Assembly: GCA_018816735.1 (NCBI GenBank)
Contig: JAHIVH010000008.1
Location: forward strand, 78,938 to 142,937
Direction: 5' to 3'
DNA length: 64,000 nt
Origin: Pseudomonadota bacterium
GTDB lineage: Bacteria; Desulfobacterota; Desulfobacteria; Desulfobacterales; JAHIVH01
Shown here piece after piece: positions 8,022 through 16,330 of this stretch; the stretch's first letter is position 1, and every line of letters starts with the position of its first letter. Position numbers and translations under genes: made by a program. Below the pieces are notes generated by a model. That model was not told where the DNA came from and made no database searches. It saw only the letters and a program-made list of their open reading frames with translations.

Positions 8022-9983
8022 ATGACGCGTATGATCAAAATAGGTTCAAGCCGCTATGGCATCCTTCTTGTTTATCTGATGGTGAGTCTGATTGCCTTTA
8101 CCGCATTAAGGGGTGTCCTTCTTATTCAGGCATGGGGAAATATCGAGCATACACTCACCACTTTTTCCACCATTTTCCTTGCAGGTTTTATTTATGATAT
8201 GGCTTTCAATATCTATTTCTGCCTGTTTTTTTCATTGCTGTTCTTATTGGTTCCCAACAAGGTGTATACCCATAGAATATTCGGCATATTCACCCGGAGC
8301 TTTTTCTTTGTTCTTATTTTCGCACTCTATTTTGTCCTGGTTGCCGAATGGCTGTTCTGGGAGGAGTTCAGTACCCGGTTTAATTTCATATCTGTTGATT
8401 ACCTGATTTACAGGCAGGAGGTGACACAAAATATCCTTGAGTCTTATCCGGTGCGATGGCTCCTTGCTGCAATCGGCGCGCTATCTCTTTTCACGCTTTA
8501 TATGATCAGAAATCCCCTGTCGCACGTGTTGTCCATAAAAGAAGGCTTTTTAAAAAGGCTCACGTTTACCCTGACGATAATCACACTTGCACTGTTGATC
8601 TATGGGGGAATCGATCAGTCACTGAGAGATGTTTCCGATAATAATTATGTGACGGAACTGGCCTCCAATGGACCTTACCAGTTCGTGGCCGCATTCAAGA
8701 GCAATTCGCTGGATTACGACACATTTTACCGGAAAGGAAATGATGACAGCCTGTCAAAAGTCTTGAAGGAAATGGTTGGCAAAAAAGATCAAGGCGGCGG
8801 CCTGTATGATATTTCAAGGCAGATAGCATGTGATGGTGAAGAAAAAAGATTGAATGTCGTTCTGATTACGGTGGAAAGCTTAAGCGCCAAATATCTGTCC
8901 CGGTTTGGCAACGAGGATGGCATTACACCGTTCATGGATCAGTGGTTCAAGGAGGGGTTGCTCTTTACCAATTTTTATGCGACCGGCACCCGGACAACAA
9001 GGGGACTGGAAGCCATCACTCTCTCTTTTCCCCCGGCACCGGGACGGTCCATTGTGAAAAGACCGGACAATGAAAATTATTACAGCCTGGGTAAAGTCTT
9101 TAAGGAGAAGGGATATGATGTTGCCTTTTTATATGGCGGCTTCGGGTTTTTTGACAATATGAACGCTTTTTTTTCCGGCAACGGTTACCGTATTGTCGAT
9201 CAGACAGACTTCACGGACGAAGAAATATCGTTTAAAAACGCATGGGGCGTGTCAGATGAGGATTTATACGGAAAACTGATAAAAGAGGCGAATCAATCCT
9301 TCGAGACCGGGAAGCCGTTCTTTTTTCATGTGATGACCACAAGCAATCACAGGCCATATACCTATCTGGACGGGAAGATCGATATCACGCCGGGTACGAG
9401 CCGAAAAGGTGCCGTGAGATACACGGATTATGCCTTGCAGCAGCTGATAATATCAGCGAAAAAGCAGGTCTGGTTTACCGATACCATTTTTATTGTTGTG
9501 GCGGACCACTGCGCCGGCAGTGCCGGAAAAGTCGGCTTGCCCATTGACAAATATCATATCCCATTATTCATTTATGCTCCCGGTTATGTTCAAAACAAAG
9601 AAGTGAATAAAATCGCCTGTCAGATAGATATCGCCCCCACCCTTCTTTCATTGTTGAATTTTAATTACAAAAGCTATTTTTTCGGCAGGGATATTTTATC
9701 CGATGACTTCATCGAACGGGCGCTGATCGGAAACTATCAAAAGCTCGCGCTCTATAAAAACGATACCCTGGTGATTTTATCGCCCCGGAAGCGGATTGAA
9801 ATCATAAACACGCCCTGGAAAAGTGACCGGATTGTCGAAGAGAAATCGGTCGCCACCCTTATGGATATTGAGACCATGTCTTATTATCAGGGAGGAAACT
9901 ATATATTGGAACATAAACTCAATAAATGGCCCCCCCCTGGCACATTATCATTGGAGAAAGGCCGGACATTATCTTTCAGGTGA
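8022..9983 (+). CDS. LTA synthase-type membrane phosphatase/phosphotransferase (alkaline phosphatase superfamily)
   Basis: A 653-residue protein with about five N-terminal membrane helices (to about residue 200) and a large periplasmic sulfatase-fold domain. Metal and active-site motifs are VESLS (acidic metal ligand), the TRTTRGLE motif near residue 325 with the candidate Thr nucleophile, VADHCAG and KYHIPLFIYAP. In Gram-positives such enzymes build lipoteichoic acid. In Gram-negatives, relatives (MdoB/OpgB, EptA-like) add phosphoglycerol or phosphoethanolamine to periplasmic glycans or lipids. Here I infer envelope decoration. The ATG at 8022 has GGAG 10 bp upstream. An upstream GTG at 8004 would remove that site. 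It is convergent with the sensor kinase gene, 3 bp apart. Confidence 0.87.
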   Translation: MTRMIKIGSSRYGILLVYLMVSLIAFTALRGVLLIQAWGNIEHTLTTFSTIFLAGFIYDMAFNIYFCLFFSLLFLLVPNKVYTHRIFGIFTRSFFFVLIFALYFVLVAEWLFWEEFSTRFNFISVDYLIYRQEVTQNILESYPVRWLLAAIGALSLFTLYMIRNPLSHVLSIKEGFLKRLTFTLTIITLALLIYGGIDQSLRDVSDNNYVTELASNGPYQFVAAFKSNSLDYDTFYRKGNDDSLSKVLKEMVGKKDQGGGLYDISRQIACDGEEKRLNVVLITVESLSAKYLSRFGNEDGITPFMDQWFKEGLLFTNFYATGTRTTRGLEAITLSFPPAPGRSIVKRPDNENYYSLGKVFKEKGYDVAFLYGGFGFFDNMNAFFSGNGYRIVDQTDFTDEEISFKNAWGVSDEDLYGKLIKEANQSFETGKPFFFHVMTTSNHRPYTYLDGKIDITPGTSRKGAVRYTDYALQQLIISAKKQVWFTDTIFIVVADHCAGSAGKVGLPIDKYHIPLFIYAPGYVQNKEVNKIACQIDIAPTLLSLLNFNYKSYFFGRDILSDDFIERALIGNYQKLALYKNDTLVILSPRKRIEIINTPWKSDRIVEEKSVATLMDIETMSYYQGGNYILEHKLNKWPPPGTLSLEKGRTLSFR

Positions 9984-9986
9984 GAT

Positions 9987-11408
9987 TCAGATATTGCGAT
10001 GTCTTTTTTTAAGCGGGAAGGTAATCGTTAAAATGATTCCCCCGGCTTGATGATTCTTTACGGTTATGTCCCCTTCATGGGCATGAACAATAGCATAGAC
10101 CAGACTTAGTCCGAGTCCCGTACCTGGCAATGACCTGCTTTTATCACACCTGTAAAACCGTTTGAATATATGCGGCAGATGTTCTTCGGCAATGCCCATT
10201 CCGGTATCTTTGAAAATCAACACGATAGCATCACCCATTTTTTGACCTGTAATGGCTATCTGGCCGCCCTCGAATGAATATTTCAGGGAATTGTCAATGA
10301 TATTTGCCACCATGCGTTGAAGCATCTGCTTTTCTCCGATAATCATCAGCGTTTCCGGAACATCTAAAGCAATTTCGATATTCCTGTCCTCAGCGATGGG
10401 CTCAAACAACAGAACAGCACTCTTAAGAACAGACGAGAGGTCCAACTCCTTATAAGCGTGTTCGTAAACGCCAGCTTCGGTTTCGGAGATATATAACATG
10501 GTATTGACCATATTCACGATCCGGTCACACTCTTCTATGGTTTTCCCGGCCATTTTCCGGTAATCATCGACACTCTGTCCTGAATTCAGCGTGATTTCCG
10601 CCATTCCGCGGATTCCGGTCACAGGACTTTTCAGATCATGGGCGATATTGTCACCCATTTCCCTCATTTCCTTGATCAGTGTTGAAATCCGTTCCACCAT
10701 TTCATTGAAGGTGATCGCCAGTTCTTCAATCTCATCCCCCCGGTTTTTTAACTGAACACGTTTTTCAAAGTTACCTGCGCCAATGAGCCGTGTTGTTTTG
10801 GTAATTTCCCTGACGCCTTCGAGTGCCCTTTTGGACATGAACCATCCCACAAATGATGCAATGAAAATGATAAGTCCCGTAGAAAAACCAAAAACGCTTT
10901 TAAAAATGTCTACAAATCCGGCTTCATCCCTCATCTTCTTCCCGACCTGAAGAATGGTATCCGGCCCGATTCTGGCATAGACAATACGGGTTTTGTATGG
11001 CGAATGGCGATCAAGCAATGTCTCAAATACGGGTTGTGTCTGTATGGACATCTGCCTGATGATTCGTTTTTTGGATTCAGTCTGCGGCCACAGGGCTGTA
11101 TCGGATGAATCTATGATTTCACCCCCAAGAGAAAGTATCTTGTAGAACATGGTATCAATCCCCTCGGCTTCCGATTCAATCCGAACCGTCTCCTTCAGCG
11201 CTTCCATACCATTCAAGGATAGAACTGAGGAACATTCATGCACTTCGCTTAAAAGCGCTTTATCCATGGTTTTGAGAAATGCCGAGGTCATGGCCACATA
11301 GAAGATAAAAAACAATAGAAGGATAAAAAACGAGAAGAAACCCGCATACCAGATGGTCAGCCGTAATGCCAGGGTCGATTTGATTTCAAGACGGTTTTTT
11401 AAGGACAT
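9987..11408 (-). CDS. sensor histidine kinase (EnvZ/PhoQ-like architecture)
   Basis: A 473-residue class I kinase. A first membrane helix (WYAGFFSFFILLLFFIFYVAM) is followed by a periplasmic sensor region, a second helix near SVFGFSTGLIIFIASFVGWFM, a HAMP segment, HisKA with NIAHDLKSPVTG (phosphoacceptor H257) and HATPase_c with DNSLKYS, KDTGMGIAEEHLPHIFKRFYR and GTGLGLSLV. It overlaps the end of the response regulator gene by 23 bp, so the two are translationally coupled partners. A longer reading frame to 11531 exists but would lie entirely inside the regulator gene, so I chose the ATG at 11408. The input signal is unknown. Confidence 0.92.
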   Translation of the reverse strand: MSLKNRLEIKSTLALRLTIWYAGFFSFFILLLFFIFYVAMTSAFLKTMDKALLSEVHECSSVLSLNGMEALKETVRIESEAEGIDTMFYKILSLGGEIIDSSDTALWPQTESKKRIIRQMSIQTQPVFETLLDRHSPYKTRIVYARIGPDTILQVGKKMRDEAGFVDIFKSVFGFSTGLIIFIASFVGWFMSKRALEGVREITKTTRLIGAGNFEKRVQLKNRGDEIEELAITFNEMVERISTLIKEMREMGDNIAHDLKSPVTGIRGMAEITLNSGQSVDDYRKMAGKTIEECDRIVNMVNTMLYISETEAGVYEHAYKELDLSSVLKSAVLLFEPIAEDRNIEIALDVPETLMIIGEKQMLQRMVANIIDNSLKYSFEGGQIAITGQKMGDAIVLIFKDTGMGIAEEHLPHIFKRFYRCDKSRSLPGTGLGLSLVYAIVHAHEGDITVKNHQAGGIILTITFPLKKRHRNI

Positions 11409-12063
11409 ACCCCACACCGCGAATGGTTTGAATGAGCTTGATGTCAAATTCATTGTCGATTTTATCCCTGAGCCTACAAATGCGTGCTTCGACAATATTT
11501 GTCTGGGGATCAAAATTGTAATCCCACACATGCTCCATGATCATGTTTTTGGACACCACTCTTTCTGCATTCCGCATTAAGTACTCGAGCAATGAGAATT
11601 CCAGAGGCTGAAGAACAATAGGCGTATGATCCCGTTTTACTTCCCGGGTAAGGAGGTTCAGACTGAGCCCGGCATAAGACAGGGACGACGGTTCTGAAAC
11701 GCCTGTATTTCTTCGGATCAGCGCCTGAATTCTTGCAAGGAGCTCTGAAAACGAAAACGGTTTGGTCAGATAATCATCCCCCCCTTTCTGAAGGCCTCTG
11801 ATACGATCATCCACTGCCCGCTTGGCGCTCAGAATAATAACAGGCGTATTATCTTTCTGTTTCCGCATTTCTTCAATGAGTGTCAATCCGTCCAGTTTGG
11901 GAAGCATGATATCAACCACAGCTGCATCATAAGAGAACGTGAGTGCCATATCAAGACCATTTTCACCATCTTCGGCATGATCTACCGAATATCCGTTATC
12001 CCGCAACCCGGCCAGAATAAAAGACGCTATATTTTTATCATCTTCAATTACCAAGATACGCAT
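11386..12063 (-). CDS. OmpR/PhoB-family response regulator (paired with the downstream kinase)
   Basis: 225 residues with a receiver domain (EDD at 7-9, phosphoacceptor D51 in VVDIMLP, Lys in YLTKPF near 101) and a winged-helix DNA-binding domain (LQPLEFSLLEYLMRN, VEARICRLRDKI, TIRGVGYVL). AAGGAT precedes the ATG. It is about two-thirds identical by eye to the regulator at 13543-14223, including the identical stretch MIMEHVWDYNFDP, which points to duplication of the pair. Confidence 0.95.
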   Translation of the reverse strand: MRILVIEDDKNIASFILAGLRDNGYSVDHAEDGENGLDMALTFSYDAAVVDIMLPKLDGLTLIEEMRKQKDNTPVIILSAKRAVDDRIRGLQKGGDDYLTKPFSFSELLARIQALIRRNTGVSEPSSLSYAGLSLNLLTREVKRDHTPIVLQPLEFSLLEYLMRNAERVVSKNMIMEHVWDYNFDPQTNIVEARICRLRDKIDNEFDIKLIQTIRGVGYVLKKPS

Positions 12064-12190
12064 ACTAACCGATATCCTTATTTATTTGTTTTTATATAAA
12101 GAGTATACAGGATAGAGTTAACCATAAGATGATCTGTATATTATTATTTGGTAATCTTCGACCAATGCTTAAAAAATTTCAATCCAGGGA

Positions 12191-13546
12191 TTATTTGATG
12201 ACAACGCCGCAAACCGTACTGAAATTATCCTCAAGATAGACATTTCCTGCAACCCATCCGTTGGTTTTTCCTTCAACCGCGATATAGACGTCAACATGGT
12301 CCGATACCGGGGTCGCTATCTTAAACGAGCCAAAACCACCAGCTTCCGAATCCCTGGTTTTAAAAGTTTGATTCTCTGGTTGCAGCCAAATTCCCGAGCG
12401 CAAAGAAAACAGGATTATTCTGTTTCTTATTTTCTTTGGATATCCAAGAAGTTCGATCTCCAGCCCCGGCCATGTTTTGTATTTGTTACTGTAAGTGTGC
12501 AGTTTTAAAAGCACATTGACTTGATTTTTTTTGTAAAACAGGTTGGCGGAGATATTGTACCCATGGGGGGTGAGGTGGTGCCGCAGTGTGGCATTCCATT
12601 GATAGGCATTTCCGGAAAACCTTCTCTTCTGAAACAAGAACGGGTTAACCAGATTCAGTAACGACAGATTCCTCTGAAATTTGAGATAATCTTTTTCCGG
12701 ATCGGTCAGATCGGAATAGGCGATATATCGCCTGATCCCGTTTCCGGACGGATGGATCCCCCTTTGTTCATAGGGTTCATCCGGACGAAACAGATCATAC
12801 ACATATGCGGTGAAATCGAGCCCGGTAAAATCCCGTTCAGAGATATCCCGGCCCTCTTCCGCCATCATGTCGCTGGTCATGTCATCTGCTTCACTGGTCG
12901 TGCATAAATCGATATAAAGGATACTGTTCAGGTAATTCAACCATAAAACAAGGTCCTCAAAGGCATAGGTGTCGAAGAAGAACTGGTCTTTTTCAATGGA
13001 CAGATTCATTTCATATTGGGCTTCAACTCCTGCTGAATGGAGCCGGACCATTTCCTGGGGATGATTGTTCTTCAAGTTAATGAGGTCTTCATCCTTTATT
13101 TCTGAAACCGCTATCGTCTCTTCGAAAAAATCGAAGTCATACACTTCGTTATAACTTTTGATGCCCCTTCTCCCCAGAACCGCTCTGTGCCACTCTTCGT
13201 GAAGCCAGGACGTCCCTGGTGGAAACCATGTGGACAAGAAATCAAAAGCGGCGATTGAAAAAATCGTCTGCCATCTGGGTTTCTCTTTCAAAAGGTCGAT
13301 CAGGTAAGCATGGGACAGCTGATAAAAATTTTTTGACAGACAAAGGGACTGATTCATACTAGGTAATTGGAAATCCGATTCCGTATTATAGGGAAAATCC
13401 AGAATCGGAAACTCGAGTGAAAGGTGGTGCGCTTCAATCACTGAAGGAACCGTTTTTTCCGCTGCAATCGACATCAGGGGGATGAGCATCATCAAGATAA
13501 AAACAATTGAAGAATATCTCCGCAGGAAAGGGTTTTGGGTGTTCAC
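12191..13546 (-). CDS. exported protein with an HExxH motif, unknown function
   Basis: 451 residues with an N-terminal signal peptide (hydrophobic core SIVFILMMLIPLMS, cleavage near IAA-EK). HEEWH at 116-120 fits the HExxH zinc-protease signature, and the surrounding WLHEEWHRAVLGRRG looks helical as required. A third zinc ligand is not obvious. The C-terminal third alternates polar and aromatic residues in short strands and ends in VVIK, which suggests beta-barrel or beta-sandwich structure. I do not recognise the family. The GTG start overlaps the stop of the preceding response regulator by 4 bp, in the position where a kinase would be expected, so the two are probably coupled. It may be a target or an unconventional partner of that regulator. 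Confidence 0.72.
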   Translation of the reverse strand: MNTQNPFLRRYSSIVFILMMLIPLMSIAAEKTVPSVIEAHHLSLEFPILDFPYNTESDFQLPSMNQSLCLSKNFYQLSHAYLIDLLKEKPRWQTIFSIAAFDFLSTWFPPGTSWLHEEWHRAVLGRRGIKSYNEVYDFDFFEETIAVSEIKDEDLINLKNNHPQEMVRLHSAGVEAQYEMNLSIEKDQFFFDTYAFEDLVLWLNYLNSILYIDLCTTSEADDMTSDMMAEEGRDISERDFTGLDFTAYVYDLFRPDEPYEQRGIHPSGNGIRRYIAYSDLTDPEKDYLKFQRNLSLLNLVNPFLFQKRRFSGNAYQWNATLRHHLTPHGYNISANLFYKKNQVNVLLKLHTYSNKYKTWPGLEIELLGYPKKIRNRIILFSLRSGIWLQPENQTFKTRDSEAGGFGSFKIATPVSDHVDVYIAVEGKTNGWVAGNVYLEDNFSTVCGVVIK

Positions 13547-14223
13547 GACGCGCTCTCCCGAACGATATAGCCGACGCCGCGAACCGTATGAATCAGTTTT
13601 TTATCAAAATCCTTATCTATTTTTTCACGCAGTTTGCATATTCTTGCTTCAACGACATTTGTCTTAGGGTCAAAATTGTAATCCCATACATGCTCCATGA
13701 TCATCGTCCGGGTCACGACCTTGTTCTGGTTTCGCAATAAATATTCCAAAAGGGAAAATTCAAGGGGCTGAAGATCGATCTTCCTTCCTGACCGGTGAAC
13801 TTCATGGGTCAACAGATCCATTGTAAGGTCGGAAATGGACAGGGACGTCGATTCCAATACATCTGAATCTCTTCGTATCAAAGCCTGTACCCTTGCCAGA
13901 AGTTCAGAAAAATGAAACGGTTTGGTCAAATAGTCATCTGCACCTGTTTGCAATCCTTTGATGCGGTCATCAACCGACTGTTTTCCGCTTAAAATGATGA
14001 TTGGCGTATTATTTTTTTCCACACGAACTTTTCTGATGAGGCTCAATCCATCCAGCCGGGGCAGCATCAAATCAATGATTGCCGAATCATATTGACCGCT
14101 TGACAGTAAATGGAGGCCATCTTCACCATTATCTGCATGATCGATTGCATATCCTGCCTTTTTAAATCCCGTAACGATAAATGAGGCAATCTTTTGATCA
14201 TCTTCGATTAAGAGCAGTCGCAT
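13543..14223 (-). CDS. OmpR/PhoB-family response regulator without an adjacent kinase
   Basis: 226 residues, a near-duplicate in layout and sequence of the regulator at 11386-12063: D51 in IIDLMLP, YLTKPFHFSELLAR, and a winged helix with VEARICKLREKIDKDFD and TVRGVGYIV. TGGAAAT lies before the ATG. The gene downstream, overlapping by 4 bp, encodes an exported HExxH protein and not a kinase. The kinase at 9987-11408 may serve both regulators. That is inference. Confidence 0.93.
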   Translation of the reverse strand: MRLLLIEDDQKIASFIVTGFKKAGYAIDHADNGEDGLHLLSSGQYDSAIIDLMLPRLDGLSLIRKVRVEKNNTPIIILSGKQSVDDRIKGLQTGADDYLTKPFHFSELLARVQALIRRDSDVLESTSLSISDLTMDLLTHEVHRSGRKIDLQPLEFSLLEYLLRNQNKVVTRTMIMEHVWDYNFDPKTNVVEARICKLREKIDKDFDKKLIHTVRGVGYIVRESAS

Positions 14224-14420
14224 GCTTGATTTCCATTTGATGGGTGTTATCGGTTTCTACAAACATGAAATCTCATTTTTTTATCCCTATATCATAATCG
14301 GATAAAAGTTGCCATGACTATAGAAATGCATATTTTTGATTTCAAACACGGCGATGGATGATGATGGCCGGATTTTTTTTAGGGAAAAACGCTGACTGGG
14401 GATGACATTAATAGATGTGT

Positions 14421-15413
14421 CTAAAATAAATGATTAAAGGAAATACCGATATCATTCTCTTCACTGAAATAGGGGGAAATGCACCATGAGCCGAATTCAG
14501 AGGTTTCGGGTTTATCTTTTTTACGCTTCTTTCCCCGGGAAGCGGCAATTTTTCCAAAAGCATGACCGATATAAATGGCCAAAGGATAATCACTTGCCCA
14601 GTGGACACCATTATTGAGCATCTGGAACGATAACAATCCCATCAATGTATATCCAACAGGACGAATGAATTTATTTTCCGGATAATTCTCGGTCAACACG
14701 GTAAATGTCATCATGGAAGTCGCCAGGTGGCCGGATGGATATGCATCATAGCTCGGTACGTGTTGATGATACTCTTTAAGGCTGGGAAAAGGGGTCCATT
14801 TATCCTTGTTGTTGCTTGGCCTTGGGGAAGTCCTTCCGAATGAATGTTTTAATACCTGAACGATGATGCCGACATTCACCATGCCTTCGGCAAGCTGGCT
14901 TGCTGTCTGAAGCGCCCTGCTGTTGTCATTGTAATAGCCATAAGTCAGAAATCCGGCTGCAATACCGATATCCACAGCCCCGTCACCAATGAAGTAAAGC
15001 GATGTGCCAAAATCAGAGGGCAGTTCCAGAAAAGGAAAACCTTGGAGATTTTTTGTTTTCTGGGAAATATGCAGTCTGTCTCCCAAACGCTGGGCTTCTT
15101 CAACCAAAGGTTCATCATAATACACAAGAATACCTGTGGCGAGGGCAATACCGGCAAGATTCAGGATATTTGACCGGCTGAACGTTTGCCCCCAGAACAA
15201 TGTATAATCCGGTGTGATATTTTTTATAAAATCGTATTTTCCGGGCTTTTCAAATACGATTTCATCTTCAACTGCACCATCGTTGGATGCCATTTCAGCC
15301 CTGGCCACTGAGGCAAAAAAAATGACCCAAAAAAAAATAATGAAGATAGGTATGCTATTTTTTGATCTGAATACGATTTTCCGGCATCTCATTTTTGTAA
15401 ACGCTTTTAGCAA
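14421..15413 (-). CDS. PAP2-family phosphatase, exported, long N-terminal part
   Basis: 330 residues with PAP2 (type 2 phosphatidic acid phosphatase) motifs: KHSFGRTSPRP (first motif, two residues longer than KX6RP), YPSGHLATSM (second motif with catalytic His) and NGVHWASDYPLA (third motif with His and Asp). A signal sequence (SIPIFIIFFWVIFFASVARA) precedes a 120-residue N-terminal region, so the active site should face the periplasm. The furthest start is a TTG at 15413. An ATG at 15392 (MRCRKIVF) gives a more normal signal peptide, and neither has a strong ribosome binding site. It lies 13 bp after a second PAP2 gene. Likely substrates are lipid pyrophosphates or phospholipids, for example in lipid A or carrier-lipid recycling. 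Confidence 0.85.
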   Translation of the reverse strand: MLKAFTKMRCRKIVFRSKNSIPIFIIFFWVIFFASVARAEMASNDGAVEDEIVFEKPGKYDFIKNITPDYTLFWGQTFSRSNILNLAGIALATGILVYYDEPLVEEAQRLGDRLHISQKTKNLQGFPFLELPSDFGTSLYFIGDGAVDIGIAAGFLTYGYYNDNSRALQTASQLAEGMVNVGIIVQVLKHSFGRTSPRPSNNKDKWTPFPSLKEYHQHVPSYDAYPSGHLATSMMTFTVLTENYPENKFIRPVGYTLMGLLSFQMLNNGVHWASDYPLAIYIGHAFGKIAASRGKKRKKDKPETSEFGSWCISPYFSEENDIGISFNHLF

Positions 15414-15426
15414 ATTGATAACATCA

Positions 15427-15978
15427 TCACCATTTTACGCTGAAATTCAGCCCGATTGCGTCATCCTTTATCAACGGTGTTACGGTCACACCTTTAAACG
15501 GCTTGGTGAACAGATAACTACTGGCAATACCGATGGCAGCCCCGGCAAGGACATCCGTGGTATCGTGCCGTTTAGAATCTACCCGGCTCCATCCCACATA
15601 TGCCGCCCCCAGATAAAAGGGAATCGCCGGCTTCCAGCCATATCGCAAATACATAAAGGTTGCCCCCTGAAACGATACGGATGTATGGCCGGACGGGAAA
15701 GATTGGCTACCCCCATCCGGACGGGTTTTGTCCACACTTAATTTAAGCCCGTAGGTTACGCCCAGATTAAGGAAAAAGGATTCATAAAACTCCGTTTTTC
15801 CTTCATCATCATCAAATATAAAGGTGGATGCATAAACGGATAGTGGAATGATCAGCTGGGAAATATCCCCTGAAGTCTCAACAACGGATTTTGCATCGGC
15901 ATTTTTTACCATCATTCCAAGGCAGATCATCGAAATAACGCTGCAACACATCAATCTTTTTTTCAGCATCAGATTCAT
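15427..15978 (-). CDS. PAP2-family phosphatase, short form
   Basis: Contains DKTRPDGGSQ (first motif), SFPSGHTSVSF (second motif) and GWSRVDSKRHDTTDVLAG (third motif with SR, His and Asp), a complete PAP2 active site. The chosen start (MNLMLKKRLMCCS) gives a signal sequence ending near NADA. The frame is open to an ATG at 16110, but a candidate -10 box lies at 16117-16122 and would put that ATG at the transcription start, so I prefer 15978. The second PAP2 gene follows by 13 bp and the two probably form one transcript controlled by the repeat array at 16131-16170. Confidence 0.82.
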   Translation of the reverse strand: MNLMLKKRLMCCSVISMICLGMMVKNADAKSVVETSGDISQLIIPLSVYASTFIFDDDEGKTEFYESFFLNLGVTYGLKLSVDKTRPDGGSQSFPSGHTSVSFQGATFMYLRYGWKPAIPFYLGAAYVGWSRVDSKRHDTTDVLAGAAIGIASSYLFTKPFKGVTVTPLIKDDAIGLNFSVKW

Positions 15979-16116
15979 TGCGAGTCTGCATGTTTCAAAC
16001 TGGCAAAATGATGATAGCCATTGGCACAGCCATGCATCCTTTTTTTGTTTCATATTGTTTTGGACCTTTGAATTAGGATTTTGATATGACCCTTGTTTGG
16101 TATTTTGCATGGTTTC

Positions 16117-16170
16117 ATAGTACAGGATGAAGATGACGTGAAGATGACCTAAAAATGACCGTTTGATTAC
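16117..16170 (-). promoter_or_regulatory. 11-bp direct-repeat array and -10 box upstream of the PAP2 pair
   Basis: On the plus strand AGATGAC occurs at 16131-16137 and 16142-16148, AAATGAC at 16153-16159, and the weaker TGATTAC at 16164-16170, all with an 11-bp period. Read on the minus strand this is GTCATCT-type repeats ending about 9 bp before TACTAT (16122-16117), with no good -35 box. Head-to-tail repeats of one helical turn next to a -10 are typical of OmpR/PhoB-family activator sites, and two such regulators lie just downstream. Confidence 0.6.
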
Positions 16171-16330
16171 CAGAAGATTATTCCTTGGTTAATCTGGCCC
16201 CGATGTCGGGGATAACTGGTACTTTTAGCTCATTCCAACCGGATGGGCATATGCTATCTTTTACGAATAAACCTAAAATTCATCAATACGTCCAGAATAA
16301 ATACCCATGGGGACCGCTGTTGTCCTGAAT

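Noticed and set aside
11409..11531. N-terminal extension of the sensor kinase
   Set aside because: It would lie wholly within the response regulator gene and lacks a ribosome binding site.
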